From Malonomonas rubra DSM 5091 (lineage in GTDB: Bacteria; Desulfobacterota; Desulfuromonadia; Desulfuromonadales; Geopsychrobacteraceae), in NCBI RefSeq assembly GCF_900142125.1, contig NZ_FQZT01000001.1:372001-436000 (forward strand): DNA of 64,000 nucleotides, in the 5' to 3' direction. Below the pieces are notes generated by a model. It had not been told where the DNA came from. It saw only the letters and a list, made by a program, of their open reading frames with translations, and did not search any database. Every line of letters starts with the position of its first letter. The stretch's first letter is position 1. Position numbers and translations under genes: made by a program. Below, one piece after another: positions 46,196 through 54,724 of the stretch.

Positions 46196-47605
46196 TCAGG
46201 CCTCCCCGCGGATAGCGGCAATCAGCAGTTGTGCCAGCAAAAGCTCTTCCTCTTCCGCCACAGCACGCATATTGATCAGCAGTGAATCATTCTGCACGCG
46301 TGGAACAACTGCTGGAATAAAGTTCCGCAACCGTCTGCCCAATGCATCAACCGAGGCAGTATCCGGTTTGATTTCAACCCCCCAGCCGGGAAGTTGAATC
46401 TGCGGCATGGACCCTCCGCCTACTTGGGCAAAATCTTCCACCAGCTGTAAACTGATCGGCAACCCTTCTGCCTGCAAACGATCGAGCAAACGCTGGCACC
46501 GCGTCTGCTGCTCTTCCGGTGTTGCATTGAACATACGCATAATCGGCAGCCTTTCGACCACCTGCTCAGGCTGCAAATAAAGACGCAAAGTACTCTCGAG
46601 CGCTGCTAGGGTTAACTTGTCGATGCGTAGAGCGCGGGCCAGCGGATGCTTGCCGATTTTCTGCAACAAATCTTTCCGACCGACAACAATCCCGGCCTGC
46701 GGACCTCCAAGCAACTTGTCGCCGCTGAAAGTAATGACATCGACACCAGCTTTGACTGTCTCTGCAACAGTCGGCTCGTATGGCAAACCGAATTTGGTCA
46801 GATCAATCAGCATGCCACTACCGAGGTCTTCCATCAGAATCAGATTTTTTTTCTCGGCCAAAGGCTTCAATTCGGCCGCCGGAACATCACTGGTAAAACC
46901 TATAATGCGGTAATTGCTGGTATGGACTTTCAGCAGAATTTTGGTTTCTTCGCTGATCGCGCCTTCGTAATCACGCAAATGCGTACGGTTGGAAGAACCA
47001 ACTTCACGTAATTTCAAGCCGCCTGCTTCCATCACCTCAGGGATACGAAAAGCCCCGCCGATCTCCACCAGTTCGCCACGCGAAACAATCGCTTCACTCC
47101 CCTTGCCAAGAGCGGTTAACGCCAACAGTACAGCCCCGGCATTGTTGTTCACAACCAAAGCATCTTCAGCCCCGGTCAGATGAGTGAGCAGGCGACGAAC
47201 ATGACTGTAGCGGTGCCCACGCTGACCGGTATCCATATCGATTTCCAGTGTTGAGTAGCCCTCGGAAATAGTCTGAATCGTATCAAGCGCTTCTTTAGAC
47301 AGAGGAGCCCGGCCAAGGTTCGTGTGCAACAGCGTGCCGGTAGCGTTAATCACTTTACGTAAAGACGGCTGCAAATAGGGCTGGCAAAAAGCCACTGCGG
47401 CATTTGCAACCGATACCGGATCCAACTGCTCGGCTGAAACCTCGGCACCCGCCAGGATGCGTTTGCGCAAATCGGCGACAGCCTGTTGAGCTGAAGAAGT
47501 CAGAATCTCTTGCGGTAATCGGGAAACAAGGTCCTGCAGAACATCAGCACGCAAAACCCGGTCAACAGCAGGAAGGGAACGCAACAATTCGTGTTGCCCA
47601 CTCAT
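46196..47605 (-). CDS. selA: L-seryl-tRNA(Sec) selenium transferase
   Basis: A 469-residue PLP enzyme converting Ser-tRNA(Sec) to Sec-tRNA(Sec). PLP-Lys lies in TFSGDKLLGGPQAG; further hallmarks are GTLLHTNLGRAPLS, VNNNAGAVLL and GSSNRTHLRDYEGA. ATG 47605 has GAGGG five bases upstream. It overlaps the region just before selB, and selA-selB-selD are all in the same direction, so this is a complete selenium operon apart from selC (tRNA-Sec), not found in the window. Confidence 0.97.
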   Translation of the reverse strand: MSGQHELLRSLPAVDRVLRADVLQDLVSRLPQEILTSSAQQAVADLRKRILAGAEVSAEQLDPVSVANAAVAFCQPYLQPSLRKVINATGTLLHTNLGRAPLSKEALDTIQTISEGYSTLEIDMDTGQRGHRYSHVRRLLTHLTGAEDALVVNNNAGAVLLALTALGKGSEAIVSRGELVEIGGAFRIPEVMEAGGLKLREVGSSNRTHLRDYEGAISEETKILLKVHTSNYRIIGFTSDVPAAELKPLAEKKNLILMEDLGSGMLIDLTKFGLPYEPTVAETVKAGVDVITFSGDKLLGGPQAGIVVGRKDLLQKIGKHPLARALRIDKLTLAALESTLRLYLQPEQVVERLPIMRMFNATPEEQQTRCQRLLDRLQAEGLPISLQLVEDFAQVGGGSMPQIQLPGWGVEIKPDTASVDALGRRLRNFIPAVVPRVQNDSLLINMRAVAEEEELLLAQLLIAAIRGEA

Positions 47606-47715
47606 AAAAACCCTCTTCGGCAGTTATAAATATCAGTGATAATTCAGCGCAGAAGTTTAGCACGGTCTTTAATTATTGACCATATTTTCGAACAGATGGG
47701 AAATGCTTCTAATTT

Positions 47716-47916
47716 TCAGGAGTGTTTTGCGCCCAGTTGAACGATTTCAACACTGCGTGGCTCGCTCAATTTCGCCGCAACAAACGTCATGCCACCAGCC
47801 AGAATCGCCAACAAAAGCAAGATGGGAAACACATCGACACAGAGAGTTTGCAGCAAGGATTTAATAAATGAATGATACCCATGAGATGTTTTTTTACCGA
47901 TCAAAACCGTTTTCAT
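47716..47916 (-). CDS. Small single-span membrane protein (66 aa), function unknown
   Basis: 66-residue protein starting MKTVLIGKKTSHGYHSF, with one hydrophobic helix (about residues 27-50, VFPILLLLAILAGGMTFVAAK) and a short charged tail. The ATG at 47916 has a perfect GGAGG five bases upstream, which is the main reason to believe it is real; the longer frame to 47958 is unlikely. It lies 110 nt upstream of selA in the same direction, and its 5' side faces the tRNA-Ala promoter. I do not recognise the family. Confidence 0.6.
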   Translation of the reverse strand: MKTVLIGKKTSHGYHSFIKSLLQTLCVDVFPILLLLAILAGGMTFVAAKLSEPRSVEIVQLGAKHS

Positions 47917-48012
47917 GGCAACCTCCGATCGATCCAAGGATATCTGTCTTATCGGCATTTCTCTTTAAATCATTAGGAAAAAGGGAAACTCGTAGGTTCT
48001 ACAACTTTCCTG

Positions 48013-48041
48013 TTGACACTCCAAAGTCGGTTTGCTATAAA
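48013..48041 (+). promoter_or_regulatory. Consensus sigma70 promoter of tRNA-Ala
   Basis: TTGACA (48013-48018), 17-bp spacer, TATAAA (48036-48041). The region from -10 to the tRNA is C-rich (ACGCCCACC), as expected of a stringently controlled stable-RNA promoter. Start is expected near 48048. Confidence 0.9.
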
Positions 48042-48055
48042 ACGCCCACCTGAAC

Positions 48056-48131
<76 letters not shown>

Positions 48132-48140
48132 ATAAAATCA

Positions 48141-48174
48141 AAAGGATACGTCGGAAATGACGTATCCTTTTTTT
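48141..48174 (+). terminator. Terminator of tRNA-Ala
   Basis: 12-bp perfect stem AAAGGATACGTC / GACGTATCCTTT with a GGAAAT loop, followed by a T-run reaching 48174. 10 nt after the tRNA. Confidence 0.92.
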
Positions 48175-48196
48175 GTGCCAGTTTCTCTATATCCTC

Positions 48197-48421
48197 TTAA
48201 GCCCGACGCTCCCTGTCCGTCAGTCCGTCTATCAATGAAACTTGATCCAGATCGGGGTCTCCAGCCGAAATCCCGCCAACCTTAATCCAGGATGAGAGTG
48301 TTTTGGGACTGATTTGGAGCTCAAAGCAGATCTCCGCAGCAGAACACCCTTCCCTGTTCATCCGCAGAGCTTTTTCCCGACAGAGGCAAAAGCCTGGTTT
48401 ATTTTCGAAAAGCAGATCCAA
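48197..48421 (-). pseudogene. Possible remnant of a transposase-like helix-turn-helix protein
   Basis: A 74-codon frame starting at TTG contains REKALRMNREGCSAAEICFELQ and ISPKTLSSWIK, the pattern of the HTH in IS3/IS911-type orfA or other DNA-binding proteins. There is no ribosome site, the 5' side is closed by an in-frame TGA, and no orfB or terminal repeats were seen nearby. It may be a decayed mobile-element gene or a chance ORF in a 440-bp region otherwise without genes (48175-48617). That region also holds a hairpin CCTCTCT/AGAGAGG at 48512-48530. Confidence 0.3.
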
Positions 48422-48617
48422 ATGAAACCCATTCCATCAAGCAACATGAAACAATTCTCAACTTTCCACATCCTAACCAATCTCTTTGAATTATTGAACA
48501 GATATTTTTCACCTCTCTAAAGAAGAGAGGCATACCAAGGCGATCGCAACTTGCTTTTGTTTTCACTGCTGCTTATTGTGTCAGGCATCCTGATTTCAAA
48601 TTACCTGGAAAGACAAT

Positions 48618-49247
48618 ATGATGATATCACTGGAAACCTTTATTACTTTTTTTACTGCCTCTCTGCTTCTCGGGCTGGCGCCGGGACCGGATAATATTTT
48701 TGTCCTCACACAATCAGCCCTGCGTGGCCGAGGAGCAGGGATCGCTGTCATGTTCGGTCTCTGCACTGGACTGGTTGGCCATACCTTAGCTGTTGCTTTT
48801 GGTGTCGCGGTTATTTTTCAGACTTCTGCAACGGCCTTTTCGTTACTGAAGTATATTGGAGCCGTGTATCTGGTTTATCTCGCATGGATGTCGTTTCGTG
48901 CATCGGCGAATGACCTTGCAACAAACGGTAATGGCGACCTAAGCCGTTGGAAGCTTTATCGGCGTGGCATTATCATGAACATCACAAACCCGAAAGTATC
49001 GATCTTTTTCCTCGCCTTTCTGCCACAGTTTGCGGACCCGGCCCGCGGACCAATATGGATTCAGCTGGTCCTGCTTGGAAGTCTTTTCATTGTTGCCACT
49101 TTTTTGGTCTTCGGGACAATTGCCCTACTTGCAGGAACCCTCGGCCAATGGCTGAATCGTTCCCCCCGGACTCAAACAGTAATGAATAAACTGGCCGGCA
49201 CTGTTTTTCTTGGTTTGGCTTTGAAGCTGGCAACTACCGAAAGATAG
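48618..49247 (+). CDS. LysE/RhtB-family amino-acid exporter
   Basis: A 209-residue inner-membrane protein with about six helices. The N-terminal hallmark LLGLAPGPDNIFVLTQSALRGRGAGI and GAVYLVYLAW / RRGIIMNITNPKVSIFFLAFLPQF identify the LysE/RhtB/threonine efflux family, which exports amino acids or derivatives. Substrate unknown. ATG at 48618 (or 48621) with GGA about nine bases upstream. It stands alone, convergent to icd, with a shared terminator region. Confidence 0.9.
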   Translation: MMISLETFITFFTASLLLGLAPGPDNIFVLTQSALRGRGAGIAVMFGLCTGLVGHTLAVAFGVAVIFQTSATAFSLLKYIGAVYLVYLAWMSFRASANDLATNGNGDLSRWKLYRRGIIMNITNPKVSIFFLAFLPQFADPARGPIWIQLVLLGSLFIVATFLVFGTIALLAGTLGQWLNRSPRTQTVMNKLAGTVFLGLALKLATTER

Positions 49248-49297
49248 GCCCCAACCGCAATCAATTTCAAGGGAATGCCACACCCCACAACTGCGCA

Positions 49298-49335
49298 TAA
49301 AAAAAGCCCGCCGGGTTATCCCGACGGGCTTTATA
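49298..49335. terminator. Bidirectional terminator between the LysE-type gene and icd
   Basis: AAAGCCCGCCGGG / CCCGACGGGCTTT (49303-49315 and 49320-49332, one mismatch), TTAT loop. On the minus strand it is followed by seven T; on the plus strand by TTATAG. Located 20 nt after the icd stop. Confidence 0.88.
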
Positions 49336-49354
49336 GCATCGCAGCTACATAATT

Positions 49355-51577
49355 TTACATAGCGTCGATAATAGCGTTCAGAGTTGCACTCGGACGCATA
49401 GCGGCATCAGCCTTGACCGGGTCGAACTTGAAGTAACCACCACAGTCAACAGCCTCACCCTGGCAGTCGATCAGCTCCTGATCGATCTTGTCAGCGTTCT
49501 TGCGCAGTTCAGCAGCAACCTCGCTGAAACGTGCCTTCAGTTCTGCGTCCTGATCCTGAGCGGCCAGAGCTTCTGCCCAGTAGAGAGCCAAGAAGAAGCT
49601 AGCGCCGCGGTTATCAATTTCTTTAACCTTACGGGAAGGCAGCTTCTGGTTCTCAAGGTACTGACCGATACCGGCGTCGAGGGTCTCGGCAAGGATCTTG
49701 GCCTTCGGGTTGTTGTCAGCAGCTGCTGCTTGCTCCAGAGACGGAACCAGTGCGCAGTACTCACCGAGGGAGTCCCAACGGATGTGACCTTCACGGAGGA
49801 ACTGCTCAACGTGCTTCGGAGCCGAACCACCAGCACCTGTTTCAAACAGGCCACCACCAGCGATCAGAGGAACGATCGACAGCATACGTGCCGAGGTACC
49901 CAGTTCGAGGATCGGGAACAGGTCGGTCAGGTAATCCCGCAGAACGTTACCGGTCGCTGCGATGGCATTCTTGCCTTCACGAACCAGCTTGAGAGAGAAC
50001 TTCATTGCGTCGACAGGTGCCATGATCTGGATGTCGAGGCCGGTGGTGTCATGATCCGGCAGATACTTGTTGACCTTAGCAATGATCTGCTGATCGTGGC
50101 CACGCTTCTCGTCAAGCCAGAAAACACAAGGCTCACCCGATGCCTTAGCACGGTTAACAGCCAGCTTGACCCAGTCCTGAATCGGAATGTCTTTAGCCTG
50201 GCTGGAACGGTAGATGTCACCAGTGGAAACCGGCTGCTCCATCAGAACAGTACCGTTAGAAGCAACAACCTGGAACTTACCGTTGGACGGTGCTTCGAAG
50301 GTCTTATCGTGGGAACCGTACTCTTCAGCTTTCTGAGCCATCAGACCGACGTTAGCAACGCTACCCATGGTGGACGGGTCGAACTGGCCGTTCTTGTTGG
50401 CGTCTTCACAGATCTCGCGGTACATGGTGGCGTAGCAGCGGTCAGGAACCATTGCGATGGTGGTCTGAAGCTCGTCAGCCTTGTTCCACATGCAACCACC
50501 GTCACGCACGACGTTCGGCATGGAAGCGTCAACGATGACGTCGTTCGGGACGTGCAGGTTGGTGATGTTTTTGCGGGAGTCGACCATGGCCAAGGCAGCC
50601 TGGCCTTCGTAGCAGGCGTTGATGTCGGCTTCGATTTCAGCCTTTTTGTCAGCCGGCAGCTTGTCGAGCTTATTGAGGATGTCGCCCAGACCAAGATTCG
50701 GGTTGGCACCGATCTCTTTCAGGGTCGCAGCATGCTTCTCAAGAGCGTCCTTGAAGTACACCTTGACAGCATGACCGAACATGATCGGGTCGGAAATCTT
50801 CATCATGGTTGCTTTGAGGTGCAGGGAGAGCAGTACGCCCTTCTCTCTGGCTTCTTTCTCGGTAGCTGCGTAGAACTCCTGAAGTTCAGCAACCTTCATG
50901 ACCGAGCTATCGAAAACTTCGCCAGCCTGCAGAGCAACTTCTTTCTTCACCTCGACGTTGCCAGCTTCGTCAACAAACTGGATCTTGACGGTGTCAGCAG
51001 CGTCCATGGTCACGGACTTTTCGGTCTCGTAGAAGTCACCACTGTCCATGTGAGCAACGCGACACTGGGAGGTGCCCGGAGCCGGCCACGGCTTCATCAT
51101 GCGATGCGGATTTTTCTGAGCAAATTTCTTAACCGAAGCAGCAGCGCGGCGGTCGGAGTTACCTTCACGCAGAACCGGGTTAACAGCGGAACCGAGGCAC
51201 TTTGCGTAGCGAGCTTGCAGCTCTTTTTCAGCGTCGGTCGTTGCTTCTTCCGGGTAGGTCGGAACATCGTAGCCCTTTTCCTGCAGTTCCTTGATGGCAG
51301 CCTGCAGCTGAGGAATCGAAGCACTGATGTTCGGCAGCTTGATGACGTTGGCTTCCGGCTTCTGTACCAGATCGCCCAACCAGGACAACCAGTCTTCCAC
51401 CTTCTGCTCAGGCTTCAGGTTCTCAGGGAAGTTTGCCAGGATACGGCCGGACAGGGAAATATCCTTGGTCTCGACTTCAACGCCGGTACCCTTGGTGAAC
51501 TTCTGCACGATCGGCAGGAAAGCGTAAGTTGCCAACGCCGGTGCTTCATCAATCTCGGACCAGATAATCTTTGCCAT
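49355..51577 (-). CDS. icd: Monomeric NADP-dependent isocitrate dehydrogenase
   Basis: A 740-residue type II (monomeric) enzyme converting isocitrate to 2-oxoglutarate with NADP in the TCA cycle. Length and sequence blocks ([102 protein letters not shown]) are characteristic. It differs from the dimeric ~420-residue Icd. ATG 51577 has GGAGAGAGAAG upstream. The coding strand gives a 623-codon antisense open frame (49730-51601) that I treat as a codon-bias artefact. A palindromic operator lies 120 bp upstream. Confidence 0.97.
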   Translation of the reverse strand: MAKIIWSEIDEAPALATYAFLPIVQKFTKGTGVEVETKDISLSGRILANFPENLKPEQKVEDWLSWLGDLVQKPEANVIKLPNISASIPQLQAAIKELQEKGYDVPTYPEEATTDAEKELQARYAKCLGSAVNPVLREGNSDRRAAASVKKFAQKNPHRMMKPWPAPGTSQCRVAHMDSGDFYETEKSVTMDAADTVKIQFVDEAGNVEVKKEVALQAGEVFDSSVMKVAELQEFYAATEKEAREKGVLLSLHLKATMMKISDPIMFGHAVKVYFKDALEKHAATLKEIGANPNLGLGDILNKLDKLPADKKAEIEADINACYEGQAALAMVDSRKNITNLHVPNDVIVDASMPNVVRDGGCMWNKADELQTTIAMVPDRCYATMYREICEDANKNGQFDPSTMGSVANVGLMAQKAEEYGSHDKTFEAPSNGKFQVVASNGTVLMEQPVSTGDIYRSSQAKDIPIQDWVKLAVNRAKASGEPCVFWLDEKRGHDQQIIAKVNKYLPDHDTTGLDIQIMAPVDAMKFSLKLVREGKNAIAATGNVLRDYLTDLFPILELGTSARMLSIVPLIAGGGLFETGAGGSAPKHVEQFLREGHIRWDSLGEYCALVPSLEQAAAADNNPKAKILAETLDAGIGQYLENQKLPSRKVKEIDNRGASFFLALYWAEALAAQDQDAELKARFSEVAAELRKNADKIDQELIDCQGEAVDCGGYFKFDPVKADAAMRPSATLNAIIDAM

Positions 51578-51694
51578 TCTTCTCTCTCCTTAAAGTGTTA
51601 ATGCTAGTATTACTAGTGGCCTGAAAAAAAACTGAGATCGTTTTTTTAGGACCAGTCTCCAAAAATCAGACACAAAACATGGGTTCCATGAAGT

Positions 51695-51709
51695 TGTATA
51701 CAGTATACA
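51695..51709. promoter_or_regulatory. Palindromic operator TGTATAC-A-GTATACA upstream of icd
   Basis: A perfect 7-1-7 palindrome. The -10 candidate TATACT of the icd promoter (51702-51707, minus strand) lies inside it and TTGACA (51723-51728) is 15 bp away, so a bound dimer would block the promoter. The shape fits GntR-type or other winged-helix repressors; the protein is unknown. Confidence 0.75.
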
Positions 51710-51728
51710 GAAGGCCAATTACTGTCAA
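51702..51728 (-). promoter_or_regulatory. Candidate icd promoter
   Basis: Minus strand TTGACA (51723-51728), spacer 15, TATACT (51702-51707). A perfect -35 and five of six for the -10; the spacer is short by 2 bp. About 125 bp from the icd start. Confidence 0.5.
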
Positions 51729-51956
51729 GAAAAAATGGACGTTCAGAGCCTGCCTAACGGACTACTCACAAAAGCGGACTCATTTTCGTTAAGAGTGCGC
51801 TAAGCGCGCGAGGCAATACAATCTAACAGCCTGTTTTAACTTGGACTCTGGCTGATTGAGAAAAAAAATGGTAAAAGTTTCATTCAGGGAGTGAGGTAGC
51901 CTTTCAAGCAGCAAAATCAAACATTCAGTGGTTCGACAAAGAAGACCATAGACCCC

Positions 51957-52508
51957 ATGAATAATTTCGAATTTATCATCCTGTTTGCATCCTTTGCTGT
52001 CTGCCTTTCGCTTGTCTGGAGTTCCTTGCGCAGCGGCATTACCCCGGTGCCGAGTTCCAACAAAGCGAAGCGAACAATTTTGCAGGCAGCAGATCGATCT
52101 TCTTTTGGGACAATCATCGAACTCGGTTCCGGTTGGGGTACCCTTGCCCTCGCACTAGCAGAAAAGCATCCGCATCGGCAGGTGATCGGATATGAAATCT
52201 CGCCGATTCCATGGTTTGTTTCCTGGTGTCTGAAAAAGATCAAACGGCTGGACAATCTCAACCTGCGGAGACAGAATTTTATCAGCGTCGAGTTGCCGCC
52301 ATCGACCCTCCTGGTGTGCTACCTTTATCCAGGCGGGATGAGCAAACTGGCTGAGAAAATTGAAAAAGAGAAGCCTCAGGTCGAAATACTGATCAGCAAC
52401 ACTTTCGCTCTGCCCGGCGTCGAACCGGAGCAGGTTATCAGGCTGCGCGATCTCTACAAATCACCGATCTATGTGTATCGATTGGTTGGATCAGATATCG
52501 AGAAATGA
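51957..52508 (+). CDS. Membrane-anchored class I SAM-dependent methyltransferase (FAM173-like)
   Basis: A 183-residue protein: N-terminal helix (FIILFASFAVCLSLVWSSL), then SAM motif I IELGSGWGTLALALA, the TPVPSS lead-in, an acidic GYEISP after strand 2 and CYLYPGGM. This resembles FAM173/ATPSCKMT-type small methyltransferases that methylate lysines of membrane proteins in eukaryotes; in bacteria the substrate is unknown. Its start lacks a good ribosome site. The 3' end overlaps the convergent ThiF/MoeB-like gene by 18 bases. Confidence 0.75.
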   Translation: MNNFEFIILFASFAVCLSLVWSSLRSGITPVPSSNKAKRTILQAADRSSFGTIIELGSGWGTLALALAEKHPHRQVIGYEISPIPWFVSWCLKKIKRLDNLNLRRQNFISVELPPSTLLVCYLYPGGMSKLAEKIEKEKPQVEILISNTFALPGVEPEQVIRLRDLYKSPIYVYRLVGSDIEK

Positions 52509-53156
52509 GATGTGAAAATCGCTCAGGCTGACCACGAGGCAACGATTCAACAATTTCGGCTGTCCATCTATCAGGGCAAACAGTTCGTTGCACATCAACC
52601 CGGCGATCACAGTTGCGGTATCGCCAGTTACCGGGATAGGCCCATCCGGTTGTTCCGCCCCGGCATAAAACTGTCGCAAAAGCTGCGACCGTCCTTTCTG
52701 CAATGTAAGAACCTGTCCTTCCTCCCCCTGCAGCCCAGCGTGGACCAGATAAGTTTCATCAGGGATGGCTGCCTCTAACTGAAAACGGCTCAGGTAATTA
52801 TCCAGGCAATCGGCAACTATCTGCACATCGGCTGGCAATGAAAAATCGCTATCGATGCTACCAGACAAAGGGTTTATCTCAACACTACTGTTAATCCGCC
52901 GTAAACGGTCGCAGGCCAGCATCAGTTTTGAACTACCGATATCCTCTTCACTGTAAAGCAGCTGCCGGTTCAGGTCGGGCGCATCAACAAAACCATCATC
53001 CACCAGGTAAATCTTGCCAACACCGGCCCGCACCAGCAATTGAGCGACAGTTGCACCGAGCCCCCCGACTCCAGCCACCAGCATCACCGCCGTTTCTATT
53101 TTCTGTTGCTTTTCCTGGCCCCAATGCAGCAATTGCCGGGAGTAACGATTTTCCAT
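52491..53156 (-). CDS. MoeB/ThiF-family adenylyltransferase in the AOR operon
   Basis: A 221-residue E1-like enzyme: nucleotide-binding GVGGLGATVAQLLVRAG, DD and NRQLLY motifs, and the CLDNYLSR segment. It activates the C-terminal GG of a MoaD-type sulfur carrier. The zinc CxxC pair of full-length MoeB is not seen, so it is a short form. Encoded directly after the MoaD-like gene with a TGATG overlap, in the AOR operon, where such pairs supply the tungsten pterin cofactor. Assignment to W-pterin synthesis is by context. Confidence 0.85.
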   Translation of the reverse strand: MENRYSRQLLHWGQEKQQKIETAVMLVAGVGGLGATVAQLLVRAGVGKIYLVDDGFVDAPDLNRQLLYSEEDIGSSKLMLACDRLRRINSSVEINPLSGSIDSDFSLPADVQIVADCLDNYLSRFQLEAAIPDETYLVHAGLQGEEGQVLTLQKGRSQLLRQFYAGAEQPDGPIPVTGDTATVIAGLMCNELFALIDGQPKLLNRCLVVSLSDFHISFLDI

Positions 53157-53437
53157 CAGCCGCCTGCCCCCGGAGGGAAAAAGGCAACCACATCACCGTC
53201 AGAAACTTTACTATCGAGCATATCGAGATGACGGATGTTATATCGATTAATCAAAATGATGGTACCGGCATGCAGCTGCCCGTCACAATCGAGCATTTTA
53301 TCCAGAAAAGGCGTGTCGATACTCTGCTGAGCACGGTCGAGCAGTTGCCCGACCGTCTCGTTCTCCACCGCAGGAAGTTCCAGTTTCTCCTGTTTCAGCA
53401 GCAGGCGTAGCAGACTGTAGAACTGAATCTGAACCAT
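53156..53437 (-). CDS. MoaD/ThiS-like sulfur carrier of the AOR operon
   Basis: A 93-residue beta-grasp protein ending FFPPGAGG; the terminal Gly-Gly is the site that becomes a thiocarboxylate. It would give the dithiolene sulfurs of molybdopterin/tungstopterin. ATG 53437 with GAGGGGG upstream. Starts 10 nt after the oxidoreductase gene; TGATG overlap with the adenylyltransferase. Confidence 0.88.
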   Translation of the reverse strand: MVQIQFYSLLRLLLKQEKLELPAVENETVGQLLDRAQQSIDTPFLDKMLDCDGQLHAGTIILINRYNIRHLDMLDSKVSDGDVVAFFPPGAGG

Positions 53438-53446
53438 TTAGCCCCC

Positions 53447-54673
53447 TCAACAGGCCAGGCGCAACTGGACTTGCGCGTAGTTGGCGGTCCCGGCAAGCAG
53501 CTGTTCTCCCGGATAAAAGCTGCGCGTCTTCACCAGCTGGTAATACAGGCCGGAATCGTTGGTTTCACCAATCATCGTCGCACCGATCACCCGCTTTTGC
53601 TCATCGAGAAAAACCTTGCGGAAACGCCTGGTCGCAGCATTGTAGTTACACGCAGTCGCGGGTGCGTCATCCTGACAATAGCCAACGGCGGCAACATCAA
53701 TCCCGAAAATCTCGGTGATGTTATTCTTCAGACTGCCCTCGTAGGCAGTCTCCAGCCCGAGCATGTTCAGCGCCGCGTTTTCGCCCTGTTCCACCGCCGT
53801 CATCCAGTTGCCCTGAATGGTCGCCTCGCCGCTGATGAAATCGGCCCCTTCCGCGACATCACCGGCAGCATAAATATCTGGATGGCTGCTACGGCAGAAG
53901 CGATCAATACAGACGCCATCATTGACCTGCAATCCGGCATTTTTTGCCAGATCGGTGTTCGGCTGCACGCCCTTGCCGACAATCAACAGATCCGACTGCA
54001 ATTGATCCCCCGACTTCAGCGACAGGGTCAAACGCTCGCCTTCGGCGATATCGGTAACATCATTCTCTTTGAACAGCTGCAGTCCCTTCGCCGTCAGCGC
54101 TGTCTCCAGAATTGCCGCCGCCTCGGCATCGACCACGCGGCTGAAAATCCGGTTGGAACCGACAATCAGGTGCTTTTCCATACCGTCATCCGCATGCGAC
54201 AAGAGCGGCAGGCTGACCAGTCCGGCACCAATCGCGGTGACCGCCTTCGCTCCCTGCAACAAGGAGATGATTTTTTCAGCATCCGCGGCATGGCGCAGCA
54301 CCGTCGTTTTTTCCGAATTGACACTCAGGGTTCTTGCTTCAGCGCCGATGGCCAAAAGCAATTTCCCGAAACCGACCTTTTCTCCATCGGAGAGTTCAAT
54401 AAAAGGCCCATCCGGGTTCAACGCAACAGCCACCTGCCCGAACAGTGTCGTCACGCCAAGTTTCTGATAAAAAGCATGATCAACGATATTGATTCCATCA
54501 CGACCGATATGGCCGCCAACATAGTAGGGAGTCAGCACCCGCGAATAGGCCGGACAATCTTCGCGATCGATGATAGCGATGGTTTTATTGCGCTCATGCT
54601 TGCGCAGGGTGCGTAGCGCCTGCAGGCCTGCCGCGCTGTTGCCGAGGACAACAAAATCATAATACTCTGGCAT
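53447..54673 (-). CDS. FAD/NAD(P)-dependent oxidoreductase of the AOR operon
   Basis: A 408-residue two-dinucleotide-fold flavoprotein related to nitrite/NADH-rubredoxin oxidoreductases: VVLGNSAAGLQAL (FAD), AIGAGLVSLPLLSH (NAD), IYAAGDVAE (FAD ribityl). No redox-active CXXC pair is seen near the FAD site. In tungsten AOR operons of anaerobes such an enzyme links ferredoxin-like proteins to NAD(P), the probable electron route here. Preceded after 51 bases by aor, with a hairpin between. Confidence 0.88.
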   Translation of the reverse strand: MPEYYDFVVLGNSAAGLQALRTLRKHERNKTIAIIDREDCPAYSRVLTPYYVGGHIGRDGINIVDHAFYQKLGVTTLFGQVAVALNPDGPFIELSDGEKVGFGKLLLAIGAEARTLSVNSEKTTVLRHAADAEKIISLLQGAKAVTAIGAGLVSLPLLSHADDGMEKHLIVGSNRIFSRVVDAEAAAILETALTAKGLQLFKENDVTDIAEGERLTLSLKSGDQLQSDLLIVGKGVQPNTDLAKNAGLQVNDGVCIDRFCRSSHPDIYAAGDVAEGADFISGEATIQGNWMTAVEQGENAALNMLGLETAYEGSLKNNITEIFGIDVAAVGYCQDDAPATACNYNAATRRFRKVFLDEQKRVIGATMIGETNDSGLYYQLVKTRSFYPGEQLLAGTANYAQVQLRLAC

Positions 54674-54694
54674 ATCGAGCCTCTTGCAGAAATA

Positions 54695-54717
54695 GGGGCG
54701 ACCAATGCGGCCGCCCC
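54695..54717 (-). terminator. Hairpin between aor and the oxidoreductase gene (possible attenuator)
   Basis: GGGGCGACC / GGCCGCCCC (9 bp with one wobble) with an AATGC loop, followed on the minus strand by TATTTCTG. The T-run is weak. It may lower downstream expression. Confidence 0.4.
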
Positions 54718-54724
54718 GTGATGA

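Larger units (their letters stand above)
51578..51956. other. Intergenic region between icd and the methyltransferase gene (divergent)
   Basis: 379 bases without a gene. It holds the icd promoter and the palindrome described separately (51695-51728). The right half is AT-rich with GAGTGCGCTAAGCGCGCG at 51793, a short imperfect palindrome of uncertain meaning. No riboswitch was recognised. Confidence 0.5.

Noticed and set aside
48512-48530. Hairpin CCTCTCT/AGAGAGG before the LysE-type gene
   Set aside because: No T-run on either strand and no known element; may be chance in a gene-poor stretch.
49730-51601. 623-codon open frame antisense to icd on the plus strand
   Set aside because: It lies exactly opposite a well-conserved enzyme gene, has no recognisable domain and is best explained by codon bias of icd removing stops in the opposite frame.
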